DNA of 64,000 nt from the NCBI GenBank assembly GCA_028868375.1, contig JAGWUP010000010.1:1-64000 (forward strand). Reading direction: 5' to 3'. The DNA comes from Elusimicrobiota bacterium. GTDB lineage: Bacteria > Elusimicrobiota > Elusimicrobia > UBA1565 > UBA9628. A model generated the notes under the pieces. The model saw nothing but the letters and a program-made list of their open reading frames with translations, searched no databases and was not told where the DNA came from. The position numbers and the translations under genes were made by a program. This document shows positions 7,853-16,258 of the stretch, one piece after another (position 1 is the first letter of the stretch; every line of letters begins with the position of its first letter).

Positions 7853-10680
7853 CGCCGGCTTTCCAGCTCGCGCTCAAGCTCCTCCAGCTCGCGGCCGGCT
7901 TGCGAAAGCTTGCCCTGGGAGGTCAACTCCCGGTAGCGCTGCAGATGGGCGCGCAGCGACCGCAGGCGGGAGCGCGTGAGCGTTCCGCCCGCAGGCATAG
8001 CCGTCTCTTGCGCGGCGCCCGGCTGCTGCCCGCCCTCTTCCTGCGGCGCCTTGGCCAGCTCGGCGATCGCCTCCTCCAAGTCGTCGGCGTAGACCAGGCG
8101 GTTGCCGATGGCCAGCACCAGTTTCTTAAGCTCCGGCATCTTGGCCTGGGTGGCCTGGATGTAGATCGGCTCGACGTAAAGGAAGGTTCCGGCCACCGGA
8201 AAGACCAGGGTGCTGCCGCGCACCACGCGGCTGCCCTGCTGGTTCCACAGCGAGAGGTCCTTGCTGATATTGCGGTCCTGGTCCACGCGGCTTTGCACCT
8301 GCAGGGGGCCGTAGATCAACTGCTCCTTGGGCAGGCGATAGAAGATGATCTGGCCGTAATGCTCCGGGTCGCAGCGCGCGGCGATCCAGGCGATGAGATT
8401 GTCCCGGTTGCGGCTGGTGAAGGGCAGCATCAAGGCGAACTCGGCCTTGGTCTCGCCCGGCAGCGGCAGCATGGCGTAGTAGGGGCGGGTGTAGCGGATC
8501 TCCTCCTGCGTGGCGATCTGCTTGGCCACGTCCCACTGGTCCTCCTTGTTGTAGAAGACCTGGGGATCGCGCATGTGGAAGGTCCGGTAGGTCTCCGCCT
8601 GGGCGTCGAAGATCAGCTTGGGATAGCGGATGTGGCGCAAGAGGTCGGCCGGCATCTTGGAGCGCGGCTCGAAGAGCTCGGGAAAGAGCCGCCGATAGGC
8701 CGCCAGCAGGGGGTCCTTCTCGTCGAAGACGTAGAAATGGACGGTGCCGTTGTAGGCGTCGACCGTCACCTTGACGCTGTTGCGGATGTAGTTGACCGGC
8801 TCGCCGCCCAGCGTCAGGGGCTGGGAGTAGGGATGGCGGTCGGTGGCGGTGTAGGCGTCGAGCATCCAGAACAGGCGCCCGGAGTCGTCGATGACCAGGT
8901 AGGCGTTGGGATCGAGACTCAGGAAGGGCGCCAAGCGCTGCACGCGCTGCTGGACCTGGCGATGGAGCAGGAGCCGGGAATCTTTCGTCAGATAGTGCGT
9001 CAAGAGGACGTTCCAATCCTCCTGGGCGACGGCGGTCACCAGGCGCATCGCGGGCGAGCCCACGTCGATGCCGGCGCGGCCGTGATAGGAGGTGTAGGCG
9101 TTGTCGTCGCCCTTGGGATAGTCGAACTCCTGCTGATCTGTGTCGACGAAGACGCTGCCCGCGGTGGCCAGGCCGAAGTAGATTTCCGGCCGCTTGATCT
9201 GGAAGGCCGGCACGTCGCTTCTGGGCGGAGCGTCCTGGAGCACCAGCTCCGGGGCGCCCTCGTTGGTGGCGGAATTGACGAGGGCGGCCACGGCGCCGTA
9301 GCCGTGGGTGTACTGCAGCTTGAGGTTGACCCAGGTCTGGGCGTTGTCCGGAAGCAGGTCGGTCTCGAGGCTGCGCTCCGCGATGAGGACCTGGCGCATG
9401 CGGCCATTGACCATGTAACGGTCGGTGCCCACGTTCGGGAAATCGTAATAGGGACGCAGGGCTTGCCGCTGGGTGGCGTTGTCCTGGAAGGGCTTGCGAT
9501 CCCAGAGCCGGAGGTTCTGGGCCACCCCCGGATGCTGCGAAAGGTCCAAGGTCTCGATCTGGCTGGGAGCGAAGGGCTCCTCGCGCGCGTCCTGGGCCAG
9601 ATTGAAGGCCGCCAGTGTCGCCTTGATGTGGTGCTCGATGTAGGGCCGCTCCAAGGTCAGCTCGTTGGGCCGCACGTAGAGGGAGCGGACCGCGCCCTCC
9701 ACCATCCCCGGCAGCGTCAGGACGGCCGCCAAGCCGACCACGGCCAGCGTCCACAGCCCGCCCGGCAGGGCGCCCGCCACGGCGTCGAGGACTCCCAAGC
9801 CCTCCTCGACGATGAAGCGCCGGCGCTGGGAGCCCAGGACCAGCAGCGCCAGCAGCAGGGCCAGGACGAGCTGGGCCCAGCACAGCGGCACGCCCAGCAT
9901 CGAGTCGACGTAATCGGCGCCGTAGAGGAAGCGGTGCTGGGAGTAGAGCAGGGCGTAGCGGGCCAGATAGCGGCCCACGGCGAAGAGCAGCAGCAGCCAG
10001 GCGCCGCCGAAGCGCGCCTCGCGCGAGATCAAGTCGAGCACCCGGGCTGGCGGAGGATTCATCGCCAACGGCCGGTCCGGCCGCTCCATGAAGGAGATCG
10101 CGGAGGCGCCCAAGAGCAGGGTCAGGGCGTAGACCAGCAGGGCCAAGACGCTGAGGGTCGCCACCCAGACCAGCAGCATCTGGTAGAAGGGCAGGTGGTA
10201 GAAATAAAAGGCCAGATCATGGCCGAAGAGGGGATCGCGGTAGGCGCCGGTGGCGCGCGCGTCCCACCACAAGGCCGCGGCCCAGGCGTCGAAGGAGCCG
10301 GCGCCGATTAGAAACCCCGCCAAGGCCGTGGCCAGCGTTCCCGCGGCGCAAAAAGCCGGGCTGTCGGCCAGCTTGGTCTCGCAGCGGCGGCGCGCCAACC
10401 GGAAGACCCCGGCCAAAACCACGGCCGCCAGCAGGCCCGCGGCGGCCTGCGGCAGCCACTCGATCTGCAGCAGGCGCCAGAACGTCCGCTCATGGCCCAG
10501 CTCCTGCCACCAGCGCAATTCCAGCAGATAGCCCGCCGTCACCCGCACCGCCGCCGCAAGCGCCACGGCCAACCCCAAGTCGACGAGGACCACGGCGCCG
10601 GGGACGACGCCCTTCCTTTTATATAGGGACAACCAGTGCAGCGCGACCAGGACGAGAAGGAGCGGTAGGATGACTGTCAT
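7849..10680 (-). CDS. UPF0182 (COG1615) family integral membrane protein
   Basis: A 943-residue protein matching the UPF0182 family in length and layout. The N-terminal ~320 residues contain about seven membrane helices. A long extracytoplasmic domain follows with family-typical segments: RPYIEHHIKATLAAFN, YGAVAALVNSATNEGAPEL, RPEIYFGLATAG, YVDSMLG and VFPVAGTFLYVEPIYIQA. The C-terminus is a charged helical tail (LQRYRELTSQGKLSQAGREL). The family is widespread and has no established biochemical role. It heads a two-gene unit with the zinc-ribbon protein. A terminator and tRNA-Ala lie upstream. Confidence 0.88.
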   Translation of the reverse strand: MTVILPLLLVLVALHWLSLYKRKGVVPGAVVLVDLGLAVALAAAVRVTAGYLLELRWWQELGHERTFWRLLQIEWLPQAAAGLLAAVVLAGVFRLARRRCETKLADSPAFCAAGTLATALAGFLIGAGSFDAWAAALWWDARATGAYRDPLFGHDLAFYFYHLPFYQMLLVWVATLSVLALLVYALTLLLGASAISFMERPDRPLAMNPPPARVLDLISREARFGGAWLLLLFAVGRYLARYALLYSQHRFLYGADYVDSMLGVPLCWAQLVLALLLALLVLGSQRRRFIVEEGLGVLDAVAGALPGGLWTLAVVGLAAVLTLPGMVEGAVRSLYVRPNELTLERPYIEHHIKATLAAFNLAQDAREEPFAPSQIETLDLSQHPGVAQNLRLWDRKPFQDNATQRQALRPYYDFPNVGTDRYMVNGRMRQVLIAERSLETDLLPDNAQTWVNLKLQYTHGYGAVAALVNSATNEGAPELVLQDAPPRSDVPAFQIKRPEIYFGLATAGSVFVDTDQQEFDYPKGDDNAYTSYHGRAGIDVGSPAMRLVTAVAQEDWNVLLTHYLTKDSRLLLHRQVQQRVQRLAPFLSLDPNAYLVIDDSGRLFWMLDAYTATDRHPYSQPLTLGGEPVNYIRNSVKVTVDAYNGTVHFYVFDEKDPLLAAYRRLFPELFEPRSKMPADLLRHIRYPKLIFDAQAETYRTFHMRDPQVFYNKEDQWDVAKQIATQEEIRYTRPYYAMLPLPGETKAEFALMLPFTSRNRDNLIAWIAARCDPEHYGQIIFYRLPKEQLIYGPLQVQSRVDQDRNISKDLSLWNQQGSRVVRGSTLVFPVAGTFLYVEPIYIQATQAKMPELKKLVLAIGNRLVYADDLEEAIAELAKAPQEEGGQQPGAAQETAMPAGGTLTRSRLRSLRAHLQRYRELTSQGKLSQAGRELEELERELESRR

Positions 10681-10694
10681 TTGTCCACCATCCT

Positions 10695-10726
10695 ATAAAA
10701 ATAAAAGCCCCCGCTGCCGAGGGCTT
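10695..10726 (-). terminator. Intrinsic terminator after tRNA-Ala
   Basis: On the minus strand, AAGCCC and GGGCTT pair around a short GC-rich loop and are followed by TTATTTTTAT. This is a standard Rho-independent terminator 12 nt downstream of the tRNA-Ala 3' end. It insulates the UPF0182 gene, which begins just beyond. Confidence 0.75.
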
Positions 10727-10737
10727 ACGTTTGAAAT

Positions 10738-10813
10738 TGGTGGACGTGGGGAGGATCGAACTCCCGACCTCCTGCATGCCATGCAGGCGCTCTCCCAGCT
10801 GAGCTACACGCCC
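10738..10813 (-). tRNA. tRNA-Ala (anticodon GGC)
   Basis: A 76-nt cloverleaf including an encoded CCA. The 7-bp acceptor stem (GGGCGTG/CACGTCC, one G-U), the D arm (AGCTCAGCTGGGAGAGC), the anticodon stem CCTGC/GCAGG around loop ATGGCAT, and the T arm with GTTCGATCC all form. Anticodon GGC reads GCC/GCU alanine codons. A terminator follows directly. Confidence 0.95.
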
Positions 10814-10898
10814 GAGGGCGTTATTCTACCATATCGCGCGGGAACGGCAACTGGACCCGAGAAAGGTATAATGGGCCAACGAGTCCGGGGAGGATTTC

Positions 10899-11492
10899 AT
10901 GAAAACGGCGGGGATCGTGCTGGGCGCCCTGGCGGCGCTGGTCTTGGCGGCGGGGCTATGGTTCGTCGGCGTCTACAACGGCTTGGTCGCCAAGCGGGAG
11001 GCCGTCAATAGCGCCTGGGCGCAGGTGGAGAACGTCTACCAGCGGCGCGCGGATTTGGTGCCGAACCTGGTGGCGACGGTGAAGGGCGCGGCCAGCTTCG
11101 AGAAATCGACCCTGCAGGCGGTCGTGGAGGCGAGATCGCGGGTCGGCAGCGTCACCGTCGACAAGAGCGTCCTCGACAATCCGGCGCAATTCAAGAAATT
11201 CGAGCAGGCGCAGGCGGGCCTGGGAAGCGCGTTGAGCCGCCTGATGCTCGTCGTGGAGCGCTATCCGCAACTGAGAGCCACGGAGAATTTCCGCGACCTG
11301 CAGGTCCAGCTCGAGGGCACGGAAAACCGCATCGCCGTGGAGCGGCGCTCCTTCAACGACGTCGCCCAGGACTACAACACCGCCATCCAGCGCATGCCGG
11401 CCTCGCTCGTCGCCGGCTTCGGAGGCTTCCGGTCCCGCCCCTATTTCCAGGCCCAGGCCGGCGCCGAAACGGTCCCCGTCGTCAAGTTCTGA
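10899..11492 (+). CDS. lemA: LemA family protein
   Basis: A 197-residue LemA-family protein: one N-terminal membrane helix (IVLGALAALVLAAGLWFVGV) and a long helical bundle. Family hallmarks are present: YNGLVAKREAVNSAWAQVEN, YQRRADLVPNLVATVKG, and RYPQLRATENFRDLQVQLEG with TENRIAVERR. LemA proteins sit in the inner membrane with the bundle outside; their function is poorly defined. A TATAAT box at 10867-10872 and a strong GGGGAGGA ribosome site before the ATG make this one of the clearly leadered genes here. No TPM/YgcG partner gene is adjacent, though one often accompanies LemA. Confidence 0.92.
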   Translation: MKTAGIVLGALAALVLAAGLWFVGVYNGLVAKREAVNSAWAQVENVYQRRADLVPNLVATVKGAASFEKSTLQAVVEARSRVGSVTVDKSVLDNPAQFKKFEQAQAGLGSALSRLMLVVERYPQLRATENFRDLQVQLEGTENRIAVERRSFNDVAQDYNTAIQRMPASLVAGFGGFRSRPYFQAQAGAETVPVVKF

Positions 11493-11589
11493 GCCGGCAG
11501 CGCACGGGCTTGCGCCTGGTCCGATAGTCCTATAGTCTCCGGGGCCTTAGGACCCTCGCCGCCGCGAAGCCGTCCGTTATCCATTGGCT

Positions 11590-14070
11590 ATGCCGCTTGC
11601 GGCCCTAGGATTCTGGCTGGCCCTCTCCTGCTCCGCCGCCGGACCGCGTCTGGGAATCGACGCGGCACCGGGCATGGAGACGCCTGGGCTTGACCCAAGC
11701 CCCTCGCTGCAACTCATTACCCCCCTGCTGCTGCCGGGCTCGGCCATCCAAGTCGTCACGCCGCCGGCAGAAGCCGCGGCAACAAGCGCCTTAGAGAACG
11801 CCGGCCCGCTGGCCGCCCTCGGGCTTAAGCCGCATCCAACGCCCAGAGATATCGCCAGGCTGCAGGCCGCTCTATCGCCGTGGTCGGGAGCCGGCCTCGA
11901 TCTCCATCCCGATCCCGAGAGGCTGGCGGCGCTGTTTACAGGCGAGCAGGCCGCAGCAGGCAAGACCGGGCTCATCGTGCCCCAGGCTCCCGCGCCGGAG
12001 GGCTTCCGCAATGAGGGCGGCCTGCTCCTTGCCCAGCCGCGGCCGGACGCCGTGTTAGAGGCCGCCAGCCAGGACAGGGCCGAGGTCCTGGCGGCCATAG
12101 AGGGGCCGGACTTTCTCCGCCAACCCCAGGCCCGGCAAGAGGCCGCTTTGGAGAGGCTCTCGCAGCTCTGGGAGCTGGGCTCCAAACCGCGGCCGGAACC
12201 TCTGCTAAGCCTGCTTGCAGCCAGGCCGCCGCTGGCCGTGCGCGAGCGGGTCTATGACCTCCTCGATCGCTTGGGCCCGGCGTACTTCTCCTCCCAGCAG
12301 GAGGGCCTGCTGTTAAAAGCGATCGACCGCAATCCCGGCGACGAGCTGTTGCCAGCGGGGCAAGCGGCGCTGGGGCGGGCGGCGGGCGAGTTGGCGGGGC
12401 TCTCAGAGAGCGGCTATCACCACTATCTCAACATCCTCTCTCGCCAGCCGCTGGCCTTCCATGCCGAGGGGCTGCCCGGCTTCTCGCCGCAGACGAGCTT
12501 CGGCATCGAGCTGGAGTTCGCCGCGGTCGATCGCGAGCTAAATAAAAGCGACCGGTCCGCCACGGAGGCGCTGGAAGCGCACCTAATGGAGCGGATTCCG
12601 CGTCTCATCGAGAAAGGGGAGCTGGCGCCGGGCTGGGTCATCAAACATGACGGGGACGGCAATCCAGAGATCAACACGCCGGTCTTGACCAACGACAGGG
12701 CGGGCTTTGAAGAGCTGGGGCGCGGCCTCAGCAATATCCGCTCCCTGCTCGATTCTTGGTTTAAGGACAAGCCCCATGCCTTGGCGCAGGGCATGCACAT
12801 CCATGTCGGCACGCCGAGTCCATCCATCGAGCGCGATGCGGCCCTGGCATTCCTGGGCAAGGCCATGGAGCGGCTGTGGGCCTCCCTATCGCCCACCAAT
12901 GACCTGGGCATGGTCGCCTTCAAGCCCGGCGCCCTCTTCGGCGACGCGCATACCGGCAAGAACAATACATTTTGGTATACGGACACGAGGAAGGGCACCG
13001 TGGCCTTCAATGCCTTCGCTCCCGTCCCATTTCCCTCCGGCGATTTTATCGAGCGCCTGCAGGCCGCCGTGGGGGTGGCGATGCAGGTGGCCCTGGAAAC
13101 CTCGGCGCATCCCGAGCTTTTCAACGTGCTGGACTGGGGCCTGCCGCTGCCGGCCTCGGGGAAGCCTTGGAGCGCGGAGGACAGCCTGAAGCTGCGCAGG
13201 GGCCTGGACCGGTTGTACGCAAGCAACGCGGAGGGCAAGGCCTCGGTCCTGAGGCTTTTGCTGCGCCTCGGCCGCCGGCCGGAGCGCGATGGCGGCAGCT
13301 TCGACAAGCGCGGGACCGATCCGACGCTGGCCTGGTATGAGGAAGCGGGGCTTGGGCCGCTGCATGAAGCCCATGAGAAGGCTGGCGGCTTGGACGCCGG
13401 GCAGGTCGTGCTGGCCCCCATGCTCTCAAGGCTTTCGCCGGAGCTGCTCCATCGATTCCTGGGTCATCTAGCCGGCCTGGCGCAGATGGCCAGAGTGCGA
13501 CGGCTATTGAAAGGGCTCGATTCCCAAGTTCTCGGGAATCTTCCGGACTTTTTCTTCCCCGGCAAGATTCTGAACGGACATGTTAGTATGGTTGAGAGCG
13601 TGAGCTTCTCGCCTGACGGCAGGACGCTGGCTTCTGGTTCATGGGATAGAACAGTCCGGCTCTGGGACGTGGCGACGGGCAAGAAACTCCACGTCCTGCG
13701 CGGACATGCTAATTGGGTCAGGAGCGTAAGCTTTTCGCCTGACGGCAGGACGCTGGCTTCTGGCGCAGAGGATGGAACGATCAGGCTCTGGGACGTGGCG
13801 ACGGGCGAGGAACTCCAGGTCCTGCGCGAACATGGTAGTTTGGTCAGGAGCGTAAGCTTTTCGCCTGACGGCAGGACGCTGGCTTCTGGCTCAAAGGGAA
13901 CGGTCCGGCTCTGGGACGTGGCGACGGGCGAGGAACTCCACGTCCTGCGCGGACATACTAATTGGGTCACGAGCGTGAGCTTCTCGCCTGACGGCAGGAC
14001 GCTGGCTTCTGGCTCAGAGGATGGAACGATCAGGCTCTGGCGAAGCGGCTTCATCTCAGAATTAAGATAG
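11590..14070 (+). CDS. Secreted amidoligase-like protein fused to WD40 repeats
   Basis: An 826-residue protein. The start (PLAALGFWLALSCSAAG) is a probable signal peptide. Residues ~15-285 are poorly conserved and helical. Residues ~295-510 carry marks of the putative amidoligase fold (glutamine-synthetase-like COOH-NH2 ligases): FGIELEF, IKHDGDGNPEINTPVLT and QGMHIHVG, supplying metal/ATP ligands. The C-terminal ~170 residues are WD40 repeats (SVSFSPDGRTLASGS, RLWDVATGEEL), near identical at DNA level and only about four in number. A TTG two codons upstream is in frame, but TATCCA ends 6 nt before the ATG, favouring the ATG. The convergent neighbour is a lysozyme, so a cell-wall substrate is possible (inference). 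Confidence 0.7.
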   Translation: MPLAALGFWLALSCSAAGPRLGIDAAPGMETPGLDPSPSLQLITPLLLPGSAIQVVTPPAEAAATSALENAGPLAALGLKPHPTPRDIARLQAALSPWSGAGLDLHPDPERLAALFTGEQAAAGKTGLIVPQAPAPEGFRNEGGLLLAQPRPDAVLEAASQDRAEVLAAIEGPDFLRQPQARQEAALERLSQLWELGSKPRPEPLLSLLAARPPLAVRERVYDLLDRLGPAYFSSQQEGLLLKAIDRNPGDELLPAGQAALGRAAGELAGLSESGYHHYLNILSRQPLAFHAEGLPGFSPQTSFGIELEFAAVDRELNKSDRSATEALEAHLMERIPRLIEKGELAPGWVIKHDGDGNPEINTPVLTNDRAGFEELGRGLSNIRSLLDSWFKDKPHALAQGMHIHVGTPSPSIERDAALAFLGKAMERLWASLSPTNDLGMVAFKPGALFGDAHTGKNNTFWYTDTRKGTVAFNAFAPVPFPSGDFIERLQAAVGVAMQVALETSAHPELFNVLDWGLPLPASGKPWSAEDSLKLRRGLDRLYASNAEGKASVLRLLLRLGRRPERDGGSFDKRGTDPTLAWYEEAGLGPLHEAHEKAGGLDAGQVVLAPMLSRLSPELLHRFLGHLAGLAQMARVRRLLKGLDSQVLGNLPDFFFPGKILNGHVSMVESVSFSPDGRTLASGSWDRTVRLWDVATGKKLHVLRGHANWVRSVSFSPDGRTLASGAEDGTIRLWDVATGEELQVLREHGSLVRSVSFSPDGRTLASGSKGTVRLWDVATGEELHVLRGHTNWVTSVSFSPDGRTLASGSEDGTIRLWRSGFISELR
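13600..14049 (+). repeat. Tandem 126-bp WD40-coding repeats
   Basis: Repeat units begin at about 13600, 13726, 13852 and 13975 (126, 126 and 123 bp; the third lacks one codon). They are nearly identical at nucleotide level, including synonymous positions, indicating recent duplication or gene conversion. The fourth is truncated by the gene's end (RLWRSGFISELR). Four blades are too few for a closed seven-blade propeller, so copy number may vary between strains or be collapsed in assembly. Confidence 0.85.
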
Positions 14071-14119
14071 CGGAGCGTGCGGCCAAGCCCGGCAATTTCA
14101 GGAAGAAACCGCGGCCGGA

Positions 14120-14911
14120 CTAGGGGTTTGTGGCCAGCGCGGTTCCCCCGACGAAGAGGCCGAAGTCCCGCGGCGTGCCGTTGAAGACGTCGAGGTCCAC
14201 GGCGCCGGAGATGCCGGAAAGATGTCCCGCGAAGGAGTACTGCCAGAACGCCCAGCGCTGTCGGGCGGGCAGGATGGGGGTGGAGTGGCGGGTGTCGGCG
14301 ATCCACAGCTTGTAGTGGCCGGCGATGCCGGAGAGGTATTTGCCGTAGACCAGATAGGTCGTATAAAGAATCGGGGGCCTGTGATAGGCCGCCTGCAGGC
14401 GCGCGATGAAGACGGCGAACTGGCGAAGGAAATCGCGCTGGGAAACGCCGCAGCCGCCGGCGTCCTCCAAGTCGATCATCGGGGGCAGGGCCGCTGAATC
14501 CTCGGGCACGGTGCGGATGAAGTTGGCGGCCTGGACGGCTCCCCCCCGGCAGAAATTGTAGAAGTGGTAGGCTCCGCGCGGCAGGCCCGCCGCGCGCGCC
14601 CCATTCCAGTTGGCGCTAAAGCGGTCGTCGACCATATCCCCGCCCTCGGTGGCCTTGATGTAGGCGAAATCCGCGCCGGCCTTGGCCACCTTCGCCCACA
14701 CAATGTCTCCCTGGTAGGTCGAGACGTCGATGCCCTTGACCTTATAGCCCGAGACGTTCGGGGTGCCCAGCAGCGGCTTGCCGGCGACCGCCTTGCCCGG
14801 AGCCGCGGCGCCCAAGCGAAGCATCTCGAAGGGGATCGGCCCGAACTCCTGGGCGCGGGCCGCGGGCGCGGCCATCAACAAGAGGGCGAGCATCGTCGTT
14901 GCCGTTCGCAT
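14120..14911 (-). CDS. Secreted GH25-family lysozyme
   Basis: A 263-residue protein with a signal peptide (TTMLALLLMAAPAARA, cleavage about residue 20) and a glycoside hydrolase family 25 domain, the N-acetylmuramidase fold. Seen are GIDVSTYQGDI at the start of the barrel, FAYIKATEGG, GAYHFYNF, the catalytic DLE motif in PPMIDLEDAGG, YTTYLVYGKYL, and WAFWQYSF followed by VDLDVFNGT at the end. It would cleave peptidoglycan glycan strands outside the inner membrane, in self wall turnover or against other cells. TATCCT ends 6 nt before the ATG (probable leaderless mRNA). Confidence 0.9.
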   Translation of the reverse strand: MRTATTMLALLLMAAPAARAQEFGPIPFEMLRLGAAAPGKAVAGKPLLGTPNVSGYKVKGIDVSTYQGDIVWAKVAKAGADFAYIKATEGGDMVDDRFSANWNGARAAGLPRGAYHFYNFCRGGAVQAANFIRTVPEDSAALPPMIDLEDAGGCGVSQRDFLRQFAVFIARLQAAYHRPPILYTTYLVYGKYLSGIAGHYKLWIADTRHSTPILPARQRWAFWQYSFAGHLSGISGAVDLDVFNGTPRDFGLFVGGTALATNP

Positions 14912-14953
14912 GGCGCAAGGATAGATGCGGCCCTTTCTCCGCCATGGGTCTTA

Positions 14954-14975
14954 GGTCCTATTTATAAATAGGACC
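14954..14975. repeat. 22-bp perfect palindrome at a gene 3' end
   Basis: GGTCCTATTTATAAATAGGACC is a perfect 22-bp palindrome. On the minus strand it encodes the last residues (GPIYK) and stop of the secreted protein gene that follows in this list. The sequence just right of it (GGACCTTTGGTCACA) resembles the outer end of the 271-bp inverted-repeat element at 17.9 kb (GGACCTGCGTCACA), so the two may be related. Confidence 0.8.
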
Positions 14976-15695
14976 TTTGGTCACATCGCTGGCGGCCGCA
15001 TGGGGCGTCAGGGACGCCGCCAGCCGCCGCGCCAATCGCCGGTCCTGCGGCGAGAGTCCGGGATAGGCGAGGATCTGCGCCAAAAGGGCGTCGGGGCGCT
15101 TCGACAAGAGCACGCCCAGCCTCTGGGCGGAGTCGAAGGCCTTGGAGAACTTGCGAAGGATGGTGCGGCGCACGAAGGGGCCAAGGATATGGACCATACC
15201 GGCCAACAGGGGGTTGCGCAGCTTGACGCAGACGTCGAAGCGGGAGCTGATCCAGGCGGAGCGGCCGGGCCGCGGCGCGGGCTCCAGGCTCATGACGACC
15301 ACGGCCGAGGCGTGGATCGTCGGAAACAAGCGGCTCGAGTGGGCGCCGTCGCAGTAGTAGACCCGCCGCTCCGGCTTGGACTCGAAGAGCGAGACGATCC
15401 CCTTGGTGCCGTCTCCGTCGTCGGCCAGCGAGCGGCGCGGGCCGATCATCGTGATGCGGTAGGGCGCGATGCCGCGGGAGCGCACCAGGCTTGCCGAGAG
15501 ATCGGGGTGATCGAGCAGAAAGCGCGCCCACTCCGGGCTCAACGGGGTCTCCAGCGGCCCGACGGCGGCGCTGACGGTGCAGCTCTTCTGCGTTTGGGCG
15601 ACAAGCCGGCCAAGACCCGTCTGCTGTCCGGCCGCCCGCGCGGCCGGCAAGACTGCCAGCAGCGCGGCCGATCCGGCGGCCAAGCCCAGCCTCAC
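14958..15695 (-). CDS. Secreted protein of unknown function
   Basis: A 245-residue protein with a signal peptide (GLAAGSAALLAVLPAARA). The middle (APYRITMIGPRR, RVYYCDGAHSSRLFPTIHAS, SAWISSRFDVCVKLRNPLLA) alternates strands, followed by a helical C-terminus, giving a faint resemblance to SRPBCC/START-like lipid-binding proteins; I cannot confirm this. Its ATG overlaps the NUDIX stop by 4 bp (ATGA), so the two are translationally coupled. Its C-terminal five residues come from a palindrome, suggesting the original C-terminus was altered by insertion. Confidence 0.6.
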   Translation of the reverse strand: MRLGLAAGSAALLAVLPAARAAGQQTGLGRLVAQTQKSCTVSAAVGPLETPLSPEWARFLLDHPDLSASLVRSRGIAPYRITMIGPRRSLADDGDGTKGIVSLFESKPERRVYYCDGAHSSRLFPTIHASAVVVMSLEPAPRPGRSAWISSRFDVCVKLRNPLLAGMVHILGPFVRRTILRKFSKAFDSAQRLGVLLSKRPDALLAQILAYPGLSPQDRRLARRLAASLTPHAAASDVTKGPIYK

Positions 15696-16132
15696 CGCAA
15701 AAGCGTGGGCAAGCGCGCGGCGAACTCCAGGTCGGAGGGAAACATCTCTGCGGTCGGTATGCTCGCCAGCTCGGCCCAGAACAGGTCGATGACGTCGTCG
15801 CCGTTGCCGCCCTCGCGCAGGGCCCCCCCGACGGACTCGACCAGCCAGTAGATGCTGACGATCTGCATGGGGGCGTGGCTGGAAGGGTGGGCGCCCTCGC
15901 TGGCGTAGAGCACGCGCGCCGGGGCGATCTCAAGCCCGGTCTCCTCGCGATACTCGCGCTTGAGCGCCTCGATCGGAGCCTCTCCCAGCTCCACTCCCCC
16001 GCCCGGAAAGTTCACGAACTCCTGCCGGATGAAATGGCTGCGCGCCATCAAGACCCGGGGCCCGCGCCGCAGGACCCCGTAGATGCGGCAGCTGAAGCGC
16101 TCCGGGCGCAGCGGCCGGCCGAGCTGGATCAT
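15692..16132 (-). CDS. NUDIX hydrolase
   Basis: A NUDIX-fold pyrophosphohydrolase of about 146 residues. The full box is visible: GGGVELGE, seven residues, then [11 protein letters not shown], matching Gx5Ex7REUxEExGU. Such enzymes hydrolyse X-linked nucleoside diphosphates; the substrate is not predictable. The open frame extends upstream to 16204 but would then run through the tRNA-Leu gene, so I chose the ATG before [12 protein letters not shown]; an ATG nine codons earlier is also possible. It lies directly downstream of secG and tRNA-Leu on the same strand. Confidence 0.85.
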   Translation of the reverse strand: MIQLGRPLRPERFSCRIYGVLRRGPRVLMARSHFIRQEFVNFPGGGVELGEAPIEALKREYREETGLEIAPARVLYASEGAHPSSHAPMQIVSIYWLVESVGGALREGGNGDDVIDLFWAELASIPTAEMFPSDLEFAARLPTLLR

Positions 16133-16165
16133 GCGCACCCCCGTCGGTTGCGTCGGCATGAAAAA

Positions 16166-16247
16166 TGCGCGGGGGGGGACTTGAACCCCCACGGGTTTCC
16201 CCATACGCCCCTCAAACGTACGCGTCTGCCAGTTCCGCCACCCGCGC
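16166..16247 (-). tRNA. leuU: tRNA-Leu (anticodon GAG)
   Basis: An 82-nt class II tRNA with a long variable arm. The acceptor stem GCGCGGG/CCCGCGC, anticodon stem TACGT/GCGTA around loop TTGAGGG (anticodon GAG), and T arm with GTTCAAGTC all form. CCA is not encoded: the discriminator A is followed at once by a T-run. It lies 11 nt downstream of secG, the same order as E. coli secG-leuU, whose tRNA has the same anticodon. Ends could be off by one base. Confidence 0.93.
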
Positions 16248-16258
16248 GAAAGATCGCT

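Noticed and set aside
7756-10311. An 851-codon open frame on the plus strand opposite the UPF0182 gene
   Set aside because: It is the antisense shadow of a well-recognised family; its translation is Gln/Arg/Gly-rich without any domain and arises from high GC at third positions.
13600-14049. Regular repeats considered as a CRISPR array
   Set aside because: Units are 126 bp, in frame and encode WD40 blades; there are no spacers.
16133-16204. A longer NUDIX protein starting at 16204
   Set aside because: That start lies inside the tRNA-Leu gene, whose structure is unambiguous.
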